DNA from: Inediibacterium massiliense
GTDB taxonomy: Bacteria > Bacillota > Clostridia > Peptostreptococcales > Thermotaleaceae
NCBI RefSeq assembly: GCF_001282725.1
Contig: NZ_LN876587.1
Location: 1,483,695 to 1,547,694 of the forward strand
DNA length: 64,000 bases
Direction: 5' to 3'
The position numbers and the translations under genes were made by a program. Positions 1-8,711 of this stretch are shown here, piece by piece. How positions within the stretch are numbered: position 1 is the stretch's first letter; each line of letters opens with the position of its first letter. The notes under the pieces are model-generated. The model ran no database searches, was not told where the DNA came from, and saw nothing but the letters and a program-made list of their open reading frames with translations.

Positions 1-6
1 TGGATT

Positions 7-13
7 TCCTCCT
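7..13 (-). promoter_or_regulatory. Ribosome binding site of the next gene beyond the window
   Basis: Read on the minus strand the window ends with AGGAGGA followed by AATCCA, a strong Shine-Dalgarno at the right distance for a start codon at or just past base 1. It lies 7 nt after the phoH stop, so the phoH operon continues. In related genomes the next gene is usually yqfF (a 7TM-HD phosphohydrolase); that identity is inference. Confidence 0.6.
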
Positions 14-19
14 AATGGA

Positions 20-1015
20 TTATCTCATCCTATTTTTCTTATCCTTTATTTCTTTTTGTTTTTCAAATTTATCATAAGCTCTTATAATTCTTTGAACTAA
101 TGAATGTCTCACTACATCGTTTTCATTTAAAAATATAAATCCTATTCCTTCTACCTCTGATAAAATCTCTACAGCTTCTTTAAGTCCTGATGCTTTTCCT
201 CTTGGAAGGTCTATTTGAGTAATATCTCCTGTTACAATGGCTTTAGATCCTATCCCTAACCTTGTAAGAAACATTTTCATCTGTTCTTTTGTTGTATTTT
301 GTGCTTCATCTAATATAATAAAAGAATCATTTAATGTTCTTCCTCTCATATAAGCTAGGGGTGCTACTTCTATCATACCCCTTTCTTTATACTTTAAAAA
401 TGTTTCTCCTCCCAATATATCATATAAGGCATCATATAATGGTCTTAAATATGGATCTACTTTATCTTGTAAATCCCCTGGCAAAAAACCTAAGCTCTCA
501 CCTGCTTCTACTGCTGGTCTTGTCAAAATAATTCTACTTACTTCTTTATTTTTAAATGCAGAAACTGCCATTGCCATAGCTAAATAGGTTTTTCCCGTAC
601 CTGCAGGACCTATTCCAAAAACTACATCATTCTTTTTAATACTTTGTACGTATTTTTTTTGACCTATGGTTTTAGGTTTAATTTGTTTTCCTTTTGCACT
701 TACACAAACAATATCATCTAGTTCTTGCATTTGTGTTTCTTCACCCTTTTTCAAAAGAGTTATAGAATAAGTAATCTTTTGAGGATCTAACCTTTCTCCT
801 TTGTTGATTATTTCCATTAAATTAGATAATAATCTTTCTGTTCTATTTACTTTCTGAGATTCTCCTATAATTACAATTTCTCCACCTCTAGATACAATAT
901 TTATGCCTAAACCATCTTCTATAATCTTTATATGTTCATCAAAATTTCCAAAAATTTCTTTTGTATAATCAAATTCCTCCATGTTCATTCTTTTTTCTAT
1001 TACTTTTGTTTCCAA
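20..1015 (-). CDS. phoH: PhoH family ATPase
   Basis: A 331-residue PhoH-family P-loop ATPase, thought to act in RNA metabolism; its exact role is unsettled. Walker A GPAGTGKT lies at residues 136-143 and Walker B IILDEAQ at 233-239, with the family ARPAVEAGE-like motif (here TRPAVEAGE) near 165-173. The start is TTG directly after the TGA of yqfD. An AAGGAGG 8 nt upstream lies inside the yqfD 3' end and supports this TTG over the ATG codons 10-12 codons further in, and suggests translational coupling. It belongs to the yqfC-yqfD-phoH operon, conserved in spore formers. Confidence 0.95.
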   Translation of the reverse strand: METKVIEKRMNMEEFDYTKEIFGNFDEHIKIIEDGLGINIVSRGGEIVIIGESQKVNRTERLLSNLMEIINKGERLDPQKITYSITLLKKGEETQMQELDDIVCVSAKGKQIKPKTIGQKKYVQSIKKNDVVFGIGPAGTGKTYLAMAMAVSAFKNKEVSRIILTRPAVEAGESLGFLPGDLQDKVDPYLRPLYDALYDILGGETFLKYKERGMIEVAPLAYMRGRTLNDSFIILDEAQNTTKEQMKMFLTRLGIGSKAIVTGDITQIDLPRGKASGLKEAVEILSEVEGIGFIFLNENDVVRHSLVQRIIRAYDKFEKQKEIKDKKNRMR

Positions 1016-2224
1016 TCACAAGTCCTCCTTCAATTCTATATGTGGTGTAATCTTTTGTTGTTCTCCGATTTCCTCTAATACCTCAATGATTAATTTCCCT
1101 TTTATTTTATTGCCTTTCTTTGAAAATACTATATCTTGATTTAATATACTTGCATTTTGAGGTATATTTTTTACCAAATCTACTGTCATTTTTTCCACTA
1201 ATGCATCTTTAGCAATACTTTCATTAATGGTTTCTTTTTTCTGAATCACTTCATAATAATCTTCTGTAATAAATTCGACAGGAATTTGAATATTCCTCCA
1301 GTTTAAAAGTCTTTTGTTTCTCCTCTCAATTATAACATTTTTATAAGGAATTTCTTCTAGACTTAAAATAATTTGATTATTTCCAATTTTTGCAATCCTT
1401 CTAGTGAATTTCTTTCCAGTTTTTATTTTTTTTATCTCACTCAAAGAAATTTCATCTTCTTTTTCATAATAAGTTCTGGCAAAAATTTCTCCTAATGCAT
1501 GTACATATCTAGTATCTATCTCTTCCCTTTGAATCTGTCCTGTAATTAATCTTTGCCCTTTCTTTACAATATCTCCCCTTTGCACAAGGGCATCCCCATT
1601 TCTAGCAATAACTTTTTCAATGACTCCTTTTTTCTTAGCTACAAGATCACAAGGAATATTTTTAGGAATAATTTTAGGAGGATCAATTCCCTCTACAATC
1701 TCTACAATTGCTTTGGTTCCTTGAATATGAATTCCTACCCAAGTCAAATGATCTAATTTTATCATCATATTGTTTTCAATATCTGATAAATTCAGCTTAT
1801 ATTTTAACGCTCCTTCATATAACCCTAATGTATCTAAATACTTGATTATATCATTTTCTGAATTTTTTTCATTACCAACAATTTCTATATTCCATATAAA
1901 AGAAGTCATCATAAAAACCATAAAAATACAGAAAATAAATCCTGTAATAAACATTTTTCTTTCCTTCATTCTATGCATAAAAAAAGGATATCCTATTTTT
2001 TGATTGATTTTCACCTTACAACCAGTTCTTTTCACAATATGTCTAAGTTCTTTGTATCCATTTATACCTACTTTTGCTTCTAGTGTTGTATAGTCTATTC
2101 TAATAATATCCCAAAAATATATACCTTTTGCAATGGCATAATTAATAAATTTTTCTAATGACAATCCTTCAATTCGAATCACTACATATCCTCTTAATAT
2201 ATTCCATAATTTTATTGCTAGCAA
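1016..2224 (-). CDS. yqfD: Sporulation protein YqfD
   Basis: A 402-residue membrane protein of the YqfD family. In Bacillus subtilis the yqfCD genes belong to the mother-cell sigma-E regulon and are needed for efficient sporulation. One strong membrane segment spans about residues 91-111, after a basic N-terminal cytoplasmic part and before a long C-terminal domain predicted outside the membrane. It sits between yqfC (11 nt upstream) and phoH (abutting), so it is co-transcribed with both. The ATG start has a GGGAGAG-type ribosome site. The biochemical function is not known. Confidence 0.93.
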   Translation of the reverse strand: MLAIKLWNILRGYVVIRIEGLSLEKFINYAIAKGIYFWDIIRIDYTTLEAKVGINGYKELRHIVKRTGCKVKINQKIGYPFFMHRMKERKMFITGFIFCIFMVFMMTSFIWNIEIVGNEKNSENDIIKYLDTLGLYEGALKYKLNLSDIENNMMIKLDHLTWVGIHIQGTKAIVEIVEGIDPPKIIPKNIPCDLVAKKKGVIEKVIARNGDALVQRGDIVKKGQRLITGQIQREEIDTRYVHALGEIFARTYYEKEDEISLSEIKKIKTGKKFTRRIAKIGNNQIILSLEEIPYKNVIIERRNKRLLNWRNIQIPVEFITEDYYEVIQKKETINESIAKDALVEKMTVDLVKNIPQNASILNQDIVFSKKGNKIKGKLIIEVLEEIGEQQKITPHIELKEDL

Positions 2225-2235
2225 GCTCTCCCCTC

Positions 2236-2514
2236 CTATTTTACAAATTCCATACTATGAATCGTGCCCGTTATAATAATTTCTTCAGTGATAATGGTCT
2301 TAATAGAAAGATTTGTTCCAAGTATAGATAATATTCCATTTTTTGTATTAATCCTTATTCTTACTTTTGAATATTCTATAATCCCTTTATGGTTTTCAAT
2401 ATAGATCTGCAAATTTCCTAGCAAGGTAATTCTAGGCAAATCTAATATAATATCCTTGGGAAGTTCTAAAAGTTCTGATATACTTTCCTTTATTTCACTT
2501 GTTTTTGAATTCAT
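2236..2514 (-). CDS. yqfC: Sporulation protein YqfC (YabP/YqfC family)
   Basis: A 92-residue protein of the YabP/YqfC family, small spore-coat-associated or sporulation proteins without catalytic motifs. It is mostly beta-strand-forming, with the family-like stretch LPRITLLGNLQIYIENH in the first half. It heads the yqfC-yqfD-phoH operon. The ATG start is preceded by GGGGGAGTAGGT. A sigma-E-like promoter lies just upstream, fitting the known mother-cell expression of this gene in Bacillus. Confidence 0.9.
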   Translation of the reverse strand: MNSKTSEIKESISELLELPKDIILDLPRITLLGNLQIYIENHKGIIEYSKVRIRINTKNGILSILGTNLSIKTIITEEIIITGTIHSMEFVK

Positions 2515-2535
2515 ACCTACTCCCCCTTTATTTTC

Positions 2536-2565
2536 AGTTTATGCTCTCAAAATTTTTACTATTCC
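2536..2565 (-). promoter_or_regulatory. Candidate sigma-E promoter of yqfC-yqfD-phoH
   Basis: On the minus strand, ATAGT is followed after 14 nt by CATAAACT, close to the Bacillus sigma-E consensus (ATATT, 13-15 nt, CATACAnT). It ends about 22 nt before the yqfC ATG. yqfCD is sigma-E controlled in Bacillus subtilis; transfer to this organism is inference. Confidence 0.5.
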
Positions 2566-2577
2566 TTTCTTTCAAAC

Positions 2578-2605
2578 AAAAAAAGTTGTGAAAAATTTTC
2601 ACAAC
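2578..2605 (-). terminator. Rho-independent terminator overlapping a stop codon
   Basis: A perfect 10-bp stem (GTTGTGAAAA / TTTTCACAAC, one-base loop) at 2585-2605 is followed on the minus strand by seven T residues. The TGA of the gene at 2599-2979 lies inside the stem. It separates that operon from the yqfC operon. Confidence 0.85.
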
Positions 2606-2979
2606 TTTTTTCTTAAAGCTTTAGGCTTATCTAATATTTCTGATAAAATAACTCCTTTGATCAAGTCATTTTGATTCAATATAAAGTTTTCTCTTCCTAT
2701 TTCACTTCTTTGAATTTCATCTTTTTTTTCTTCTTTGAGTATTACCTCTTCTTCATATACTGTAGGTACTTCTAACTGCTCTTGTATTTGCTCTTTGATG
2801 ATTTCTTTTTTTTCATTTATATCTTTCTTTTCTTCTTTCATCGCTTTTATAGGTTGCGATTTGTTAACTGATAAATTTCTTTTTTTCTTCTTTTCCTTTT
2901 TTTCATCTTTTTTTAAAAAAGTAATTAGTGCAGAAGCAACAATCCCTATAATAGGAATTACATCATCAGCATCCCACAT
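2599..2979 (-). CDS. Hypothetical small membrane-anchored, highly charged protein
   Basis: 126 residues, no family recognised. Residues about 7-22 (VIPIIGIVASALITFL) form one hydrophobic segment. The rest is dominated by Lys and Glu and is probably disordered or coiled. It lies 26 nt downstream of floA and ends in a strong terminator, so it is the last gene of the nfeD-floA operon and might have an accessory role with the flotillin-like scaffold; that is inference from position only. The ATG start has GGATGTGAT upstream. Confidence 0.7.
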   Translation of the reverse strand: MWDADDVIPIIGIVASALITFLKKDEKKEKKKKRNLSVNKSQPIKAMKEEKKDINEKKEIIKEQIQEQLEVPTVYEEEVILKEEKKDEIQRSEIGRENFILNQNDLIKGVILSEILDKPKALRKKL

Positions 2980-3005
2980 ATGATCACATCCTTTAAATCA
3001 AACCC

Positions 3006-4007
3006 TTATTTTTTTATTTTAGGATTTTGATCTTGTTCTTTTCCTTGTCCTACATTAGATATACTCTTTCTCATACTTGTATCTGCCATAATATTTTGCA
3101 TATTATAATAATCCATTACTCCAAGTTTTCCTTCTCTTAATGCTTGTGCCATAGCCTTTGGTACTTCTGCTTCTGCTTCTACTACCTTAGCACGCATCTC
3201 TTGAACTGCTGCAACCATTTCTTGTTCTTTTGCAACAGCCATAGCTCTTCTTTCTTCTGCTTTGGCTTGTGCGATTCTTTTATCTGCTTCTGCTTGATCC
3301 GTTTGAAGTTGTGCTCCTATATTTCTTCCTACATCTATATCTGCAACATCAATAGATAATATTTCAAAAGCAGTTCCTGAATCTAGTCCTTTTGCTAAAA
3401 CAGTTCTTGAAATTTTATCAGGATTTTCTAGCACTTCCTTGTGACTTTCAGCTGATCCTACAGTAGTTACAATACCTTCTCCTACTCTGGCAATAATTGT
3501 TTCTTCTCCTGCTCCTCCTACTAATCTTTCAATGTTCGCTCTTACTGTTACTCTTGCTTTTACCATTACCTCAATCCCATCTTTTGCAACAGCAGCTACT
3601 TTGGGGGTTTCAATGACCTTTGGATTTACACTTACTTGTACTGCTCCTAATACTTCTCTTCCTGCAAGTTCTATGGCTGCTGCTCTTTCAAATTCTAAAG
3701 ATATATCTGCTCTTTGTGCTGCAATAAGTGCATCTACAACACTATTTACATTTCCTCCTGCAAGATAATGGGCTTCTAATTTGTCAATATTTAAATCAAG
3801 ACCTGCTTTAGTAGCTTTAATAAGAGGGTTTACAATTCTTGAAGGAGATACTCTCCTAAATCTCATTCCTATTAAAGTAAAAATTCCTATTTTTACTCCT
3901 GAAAAATATGCAGTAATCCACAGTCCTACAGGAATAAAACTAAGTAACAATCCTAAAAGTAATAATCCCACAATCAAAATAATCCCAAAACCAATTATTG
4001 GATTCAT
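3006..4007 (-). CDS. floA: Flotillin-like protein FloA (YqfA)
   Basis: A 333-residue SPFH/flotillin-like protein that scaffolds functional membrane microdomains. A hydrophobic N-terminus (residues about 4-50) inserts in the membrane, an SPFH region follows (about 60-220), then an Ala/Glu-rich coiled coil (about 230-290; [20 protein letters not shown] is typical of FloA). Length matches Bacillus FloA (331). It lies 12 nt downstream of the nfeD-type protease gene, the usual nfeD-flotillin pairing, and they are almost certainly one transcript. Confidence 0.95.
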   Translation of the reverse strand: MNPIIGFGIILIVGLLLLGLLLSFIPVGLWITAYFSGVKIGIFTLIGMRFRRVSPSRIVNPLIKATKAGLDLNIDKLEAHYLAGGNVNSVVDALIAAQRADISLEFERAAAIELAGREVLGAVQVSVNPKVIETPKVAAVAKDGIEVMVKARVTVRANIERLVGGAGEETIIARVGEGIVTTVGSAESHKEVLENPDKISRTVLAKGLDSGTAFEILSIDVADIDVGRNIGAQLQTDQAEADKRIAQAKAEERRAMAVAKEQEMVAAVQEMRAKVVEAEAEVPKAMAQALREGKLGVMDYYNMQNIMADTSMRKSISNVGQGKEQDQNPKIKK

Positions 4008-4019
4008 TCTAAAAACCTC

Positions 4020-5342
4020 CTATACTATTTTTTGTACAATAATTCTTCTACCTTCTATTTTTATAATTTTAACCCTTGTACCCTTTTCTACAAATTCTCC
4101 CTCCGTCACAACATCAATTCTTTTTTCTTCTATTTGTACCATTCCAGAAGGTCTAAGGGACGTAATGGCAACTCCCTCTTTTCCAATTAAACTTAAATCT
4201 TCCTTTATAGATACAAAACCTTTTTCTTTTTCTAATTTGGTAGATAAAATAATTTTATCTAAGTATCTATTCTTTGGTCCATATTTTATAAGAATTCCTG
4301 CTACAATAACCGTTAATACTAAAGCAATTACTAAAGAAGTAATTCCAAGAACAAAAGAATCTGATGCCAAAACAATACTTGTAATCATACATAACACACC
4401 ACCAATACCAGGAGCTCCAAAACCTGGTATAGCCATTTCAACAAATAAAAGAATAATTCCTACTATAAAAAGTAGTATAACCATAACTCCTGCATTTCCT
4501 GCTAACATACTTCCCCCAAAAAAAGTTACAAAAGCAATTAAGCTAATAGTTCCTCCTATTCCAAATCCAGGAGTAAACACTTCTACAATCATTCCAATAA
4601 AACCTATGCTCAAAAGAACTGGCAAAAATACAGAACTGCTTACTAATTGAGCAATGTTTACTTTTAAATCTGTCTTTACATGAATTTTTTGCGTATTTTT
4701 AATTTGAAAATGGTGAAGAATCTCATCATAATCACCAGATACAAAATCAGTAAATTTCAAATTTTCGGCTTCTTTTGTAGTAAGATTTAACAGTTCTCCT
4801 TTTTTGACAATATACTTTTCAGGATCATTAGGGTCTTTGATTTCTATTCTTCTATCTGCCATAGACTCTATTAATTTTGCATCTCTACCTCTTTGTTCCG
4901 CAGTAGATCTTAGTTCTCCCTTCCAATAGGAGATATTCTTTTCCGTATAAGGAATAGTTTCTGCAGAACCAATAGTACTACCTTCACTCATAACTATATT
5001 TTTACCTGAAATTGTAATAAGTACTCCAGCAGATTCTGCTTTATGATTGACAAAAGCAATAGTATGTAAAGGCGTTTTCATAATTAAGTCTCTTATTTTG
5101 GTAGCTTCTTGAATCATTCCTCCTAAAGTGTCTATCTCAAATATAATAGCCACCGATGAAGGATCTTCTTCGGCTTCTTTAATAGATTGATCCACAAATT
5201 GAGTAACCGCTGGATTGATTTCTCCGTTTATAGGAATAATATATACATTTCTTTTATTTTCTCCATAGACAGTGCCTAAGCAAACACTAAATAAAAGTAT
5301 GCACAGTATCATATAAATCCACAATCTTTTCAAAAACTTCAC
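4020..5342 (-). CDS. NfeD-family membrane serine protease (YqeZ/STOPP-like)
   Basis: 440 residues: an N-terminal signal or anchor (about 1-27), a ClpP-like serine protease domain (about 30-210), four to five membrane segments (about 235-370) and a C-terminal NfeD OB-fold (about 380-440). The KAESAGVL motif puts the candidate catalytic Ser at 104, and a Lys near 141 (SYWKGEL) could complete the Ser-Lys dyad known in this family. Such proteases act on or with flotillin and stomatin partners; floA follows directly. Start ATG with GAGGTG upstream. Confidence 0.92.
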   Translation of the reverse strand: MKFLKRLWIYMILCILLFSVCLGTVYGENKRNVYIIPINGEINPAVTQFVDQSIKEAEEDPSSVAIIFEIDTLGGMIQEATKIRDLIMKTPLHTIAFVNHKAESAGVLITISGKNIVMSEGSTIGSAETIPYTEKNISYWKGELRSTAEQRGRDAKLIESMADRRIEIKDPNDPEKYIVKKGELLNLTTKEAENLKFTDFVSGDYDEILHHFQIKNTQKIHVKTDLKVNIAQLVSSSVFLPVLLSIGFIGMIVEVFTPGFGIGGTISLIAFVTFFGGSMLAGNAGVMVILLFIVGIILLFVEMAIPGFGAPGIGGVLCMITSIVLASDSFVLGITSLVIALVLTVIVAGILIKYGPKNRYLDKIILSTKLEKEKGFVSIKEDLSLIGKEGVAITSLRPSGMVQIEEKRIDVVTEGEFVEKGTRVKIIKIEGRRIIVQKIV

Positions 5343-5430
5343 CTCCTTTAGATATATGGTTATCCAAACAATTATCTATAGTATAATACATTTTCTATTT
5401 ATTTAAAACCATTTTTTAGGTAAATAGAAA

Positions 5431-5456
5431 AGACCTAAGAATTCTTAGGCCTTTTT
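5431..5456 (-). terminator. Terminator after rpsU-yqeY, bidirectional
   Basis: The palindrome CCTAAGAATTCTTAGG (5433-5448) has T-rich sequence on both sides (CTTTTTATT on plus, TCTTTTCTATTT on minus). It closes the rpsU-yqeY unit, whose stop lies at 5455-5457. Confidence 0.75.
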
Positions 5457-5898
5457 ATTGCAAAAACTGCTTTACAATTTGATTAATTGTTTTTCCATCA
5501 GCTCTACCTTTGACTTTAGGCATAATAGCTGACATAATTTTTCCCATATCTTTCATGCTATTTGCCCCAACTTCATCAATTACTTGACTGACAATTTGAG
5601 AAAGCTCCTCTTTTGTCAATTGTTCTGGCAAATAACCCATTAAAATATCTATTTCAGCTTTTGCTTCATCTACTAAGTCTTGTCTATCTCCCTTAGCAAA
5701 TTCATCGATAGCATCTTTTTTTTGTTTTACTTGTTTTGAAATAATATCTAAAATGCTTTCGTCGTCAAGTTCTACTTTATGATCAATTTCATATTGCTTG
5801 ATCGCAGATCTTAACATTGTCACAACAGATTTTTTCATTTTGTCTTTTTCTTTCATGGCTTCTTTTAAATCAGCCATCAATCTTTCTTTGAGGAGCAT
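5455..5898 (-). CDS. yqeY: GatB/YqeY domain-containing protein
   Basis: A 147-residue all-helical YqeY protein, related to the C-terminal tRNA-contacting domain of GatB and possibly involved in tRNA-dependent amidation or tRNA binding; the cellular role is not proven. Typical family signatures are RSAIKQYEID near the start and MGYLPEQLTKEEL near residue 85. It follows rpsU by 18 nt, the usual Firmicutes arrangement, and ends in a terminator. Confidence 0.93.
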   Translation of the reverse strand: MLLKERLMADLKEAMKEKDKMKKSVVTMLRSAIKQYEIDHKVELDDESILDIISKQVKQKKDAIDEFAKGDRQDLVDEAKAEIDILMGYLPEQLTKEELSQIVSQVIDEVGANSMKDMGKIMSAIMPKVKGRADGKTINQIVKQFLQ

Positions 5899-5916
5899 AT
5901 GTCACACCTCTTTTAA

Positions 5917-6099
5917 TTAGAATTTTTTCTTGTTTCGTTTTGCAGCCTCCGCTTTCTTTTTACGTTTCACGCTAGGCTTTTCGTAATGCTCTCTTTTTCT
6001 TACTTCTGATAAAACACCTGACTTTGCACAGGAACGCTTGAATCTGCGAAGAGCACTTTCAAGAGTTTCGCTTTCCCCTATTTTAATTTCTGTTGACAT
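5917..6099 (-). CDS. rpsU: 30S ribosomal protein S21
   Basis: A 60-residue S21 with the conserved [20 protein letters not shown] core and a basic C-terminal tail. S21 sits near the anti-Shine-Dalgarno end of 16S rRNA and assists initiation. Start ATG, preceded by GGAGGGAGGG, an unusually strong purine tract. It has its own sigma-A promoter (6194-6222) and is followed by yqeY. Confidence 0.97.
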   Translation of the reverse strand: MSTEIKIGESETLESALRRFKRSCAKSGVLSEVRKREHYEKPSVKRKKKAEAAKRNKKKF

Positions 6100-6193
6100 A
6101 TAATTTTCCCTCCCTCCGCTAGCAGACTTGTGCTGTGTCCTTTGGAAAAACCAAATGTATCCATCATTTAGAATCCCAAAATGACACTATGTT

Positions 6194-6222
6194 ATTATAC
6201 ATGAAATCTTTCATTTATGCAA
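6194..6222 (-). promoter_or_regulatory. Sigma-A promoter of rpsU-yqeY
   Basis: On the minus strand TTGCAT, a 17-nt spacer and TATAAT form a near-consensus housekeeping promoter about 95 nt before rpsU. It lies just after the stop of the HIT gene, so rpsU can be transcribed independently of the heat-shock cluster upstream. Confidence 0.8.
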
Positions 6223-6228
6223 CTCTTT

Positions 6229-6570
6229 TTAACCTGGTGGCCATTGAAGTTCTCTTCCTCCTAGAAGATGAAAATGTATATGATCTACAGTTTGTCCACC
6301 TAGCTTACCACAATTGTTTATAATTCTATATCCATCTTTTAATCCTAACTCACCTGCAATTTTCTTTGCGCAAAGAAAAATATGTCCTATAAGATCTTGA
6401 TCTTCATCTATGATATGATCTAAAGACTTTATATGTTTCTTAGGAACAATGACTATATGAACAGGTGCTTGTGGGTCTATATCGTAAAATGATATTACTG
6501 AATCATCCTCATATACTATTTTCGAAGGAATTTGTTTAGAAATGATTTTACAAAATATACAATCACCCAT
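6229..6570 (-). CDS. HIT family protein (HinT-like purine phosphoramidase)
   Basis: 113 residues. The histidine triad HIHFHLLGG near the C-terminus and CIFCKI at the N-terminus mark the HinT branch, which hydrolyses adenosine phosphoramidates and related nucleotide conjugates. An upstream in-frame GTG (6579) is rejected as start because AAGGGGGTGA overlaps it and lies at proper distance from the ATG at 6570. It is the last gene of the group downstream of the dnaJ operon; HIT genes next to mtaB and rpsU are common in Clostridia. Confidence 0.93.
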   Translation of the reverse strand: MGDCIFCKIISKQIPSKIVYEDDSVISFYDIDPQAPVHIVIVPKKHIKSLDHIIDEDQDLIGHIFLCAKKIAGELGLKDGYRIINNCGKLGGQTVDHIHFHLLGGRELQWPPG

Positions 6571-6647
6571 TTTCTTCACCCCCTTACTCTCTTAAAACTT
6601 CCATCCTTTACTATTCAACATCCATTTTGTAATTCCTTCTTTTATTA

Positions 6648-7955
6648 TTATATTATATCTATTAATCTTCCTATTACTAATTCTTCTGATATTTTTTCTA
6701 AAAATACAGACAATAGTTTTTCTTCTAAAGAGATTTGAGATGGACATAAAACTCTTATATAATTATCCGTAAGTCCTTCATAATATCCTTCTCTTTCAAC
6801 ACTTAAAGTCTCAAATAGTACTTCCCTTTGAGTCCCTATAAATTTTTTATGATATTTTATTGAACATTCTCGTGCAAGCTCAATTAATTCTTCGCTTCTT
6901 TGATTTTTTGTTTTACCATCTACTTGATCAGAAAAGCCCGCAGCTTTTGTACCTTTTCTTTTAGAATACTTAAAAACATGAATCTGACTAAAACTTATTT
7001 TTCTTACAAAGTCTAATGTTTTTTCAAATTCTTCATCTGTTTCTCCTGGAAAACCTACCATAATATCTGTAGTAATAGATACATCAGGCATGTATCTTCT
7101 TAATCGATCTACAATCATTTTATATTCTTCTGTTGTATATTTTCTATTCATCCTCTTTAGTGTTTCATTGCAACCACTTTGCAACGAAAGATGAAAATGA
7201 GGACAGACCTTTTTTAAGTCAGATAATTCTTTTACAAATTCTTCTGACATAATAGTAGGTTCAATAGAGCTTAATCTAATTCTTTCAATTCCCTCTACCT
7301 GATGAACAGCTTTTATAACATCTAATAGAGTCGTATCTCCTAAATCTTTTCCATAAGATGCTACATGAATCCCTGTTAATATAATTTCTTTGAATCCATG
7401 GTGTGAAAGACGGTTTACTTCTTTTATAATATCTTCTATTTTTCTGCTTCTTATAGGACCTCTTGCATAAGGAATAATACAATAACTACAATATTGATTA
7501 CATCCTTCTTGTATTTTAAGATAGGCTCTTGTTTTTCCTTTGATTTCTCCTATGGTCATTTCTTCAAACTCTTTAATATCCATAATATTGCCAACTGCAT
7601 TAATAGCTTCTTCTTCTTCGGCCATTTCTACGTACTCTACAATTTTTTTTCGGTCATTTGTTCCTAAAATAATATTTACGCCTTCAATAGCTTCTACCTC
7701 TTTAGGTGATGTTTGTGCATAACATCCTACTACAGCAATTAAAGATTCTGGATTTTTCCTCTTTGCTCTTCTAATAAATTGTCTTGATTTTCTATCTCCT
7801 AAATTTGTAACCGTACAAGTATTAATCACATATACATCTGCTATATCTTCATGATCTACAATCTCATATCCACTTTTTTCAAACAATTCTGTCATGGCTT
7901 CTGTTTCATATTGATTGACTTTGCAACCTAGTGTATAAAATGCTACTTTCTTCAT
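6648..7955 (-). CDS. mtaB: tRNA ms2t6A37 methylthiotransferase MtaB
   Basis: A 435-residue radical-SAM methylthiotransferase that adds a methylthio group to t6A37 in tRNAs reading ANN codons. The N-terminal UPF0004 domain has Cys 11, 47 and 78 for one Fe-S cluster. The radical SAM motif CNQYCSYC has Cys 152, 156 and 159, and a TRAM domain ends the protein. It abuts rsmE (stop and start adjoin at 7955/7956), so the genes are coupled. Length agrees with Bacillus MtaB (YqeV, about 450). Confidence 0.95.
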   Translation of the reverse strand: MKKVAFYTLGCKVNQYETEAMTELFEKSGYEIVDHEDIADVYVINTCTVTNLGDRKSRQFIRRAKRKNPESLIAVVGCYAQTSPKEVEAIEGVNIILGTNDRKKIVEYVEMAEEEEAINAVGNIMDIKEFEEMTIGEIKGKTRAYLKIQEGCNQYCSYCIIPYARGPIRSRKIEDIIKEVNRLSHHGFKEIILTGIHVASYGKDLGDTTLLDVIKAVHQVEGIERIRLSSIEPTIMSEEFVKELSDLKKVCPHFHLSLQSGCNETLKRMNRKYTTEEYKMIVDRLRRYMPDVSITTDIMVGFPGETDEEFEKTLDFVRKISFSQIHVFKYSKRKGTKAAGFSDQVDGKTKNQRSEELIELARECSIKYHKKFIGTQREVLFETLSVEREGYYEGLTDNYIRVLCPSQISLEEKLLSVFLEKISEELVIGRLIDII

Positions 7956-8711
7956 CTATCTACCTCCTAAATCCCCTAACTCATACATACATATACTTAA
8001 GGTAACAAACCCAGCCGTTTCTGTTCTTAAAATTCTTTTCCCTAAAGAAATCGAAATACAACTCTCTTCTTTGAGCTTATGAATTTCTTCTTCTTCAAAG
8101 CCTCCCTCAGGTCCAATAAAAATAGCAATTTTTTTCACATCTTTATTTTTTTTAAATACTTCTTTTAATCCCATTTCTTCTTCTTTTTCATAAGGAACAA
8201 TACATAAATCATATTCATATAATTTTTTTAATACTTCCTCAAATAAAATAGGATTTTGAATCTTAGGAATCATTCCTCTTTTACATTGCTTCGCTGCTTC
8301 ATTAGAAATTTTTTGCCATCTTTCAACCTTTTTTTCTTCACTTTTTTGATCCTTTAACTGAACCACCGTTCTATTTGTAAGGACAGGAACAATACTAAAA
8401 ATTCCAAGTTCTGTACACTTTTGGATAATAAGTTCCATTTTACTACCCTTTGGAATTCCTTGAAAAAGAGTAACTTCTATATTTGCTTCTGTGAGAGATT
8501 GTCTTTTCTCAATAATTTTTAACTCAATCTCTTTTGGAGATAAAGAAATGATCTCTCCTATATAATCATTATTCTTCCCATCACAAACTTCTATCTGATC
8601 TTTTTCATTTAATCTTAATACTTTTAAAATATGCTTTACATCTTCCGTATCATTCAAAATCATTTTTTCATTTTCTAAAATATTATTTTCATCAATAAAA
8701 AATCTATGCAT
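7956..8711 (-). CDS. rsmE: 16S rRNA m3U1498 methyltransferase RsmE
   Basis: 251 residues. RsmE methylates N3 of U1498 in 16S rRNA with SAM. It has an N-terminal PUA-like domain starting MHRFFID and a C-terminal SPOUT knot with IFIGPEGGF and the LGKRILRTETA motif. The start at 8711 is preferred over the reading frame opening at 8735 because AAGGAG lies 9 nt upstream and MHRFF is the family N-terminus. Its start overlaps the end of prmA by 8 nt. Confidence 0.95.
   Translation of the reverse strand: MHRFFIDENNILENEKMILNDTEDVKHILKVLRLNEKDQIEVCDGKNNDYIGEIISLSPKEIELKIIEKRQSLTEANIEVTLFQGIPKGSKMELIIQKCTELGIFSIVPVLTNRTVVQLKDQKSEEKKVERWQKISNEAAKQCKRGMIPKIQNPILFEEVLKKLYEYDLCIVPYEKEEEMGLKEVFKKNKDVKKIAIFIGPEGGFEEEEIHKLKEESCISISLGKRILRTETAGFVTLSICMYELGDLGGR

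Noticed and set aside
3781-4650. 289-codon open frame on the plus strand
   Set aside because: It is antisense to floA and nfeD, both clearly homologous to known families; the product is Ile/Pro/Thr-rich shadow sequence.
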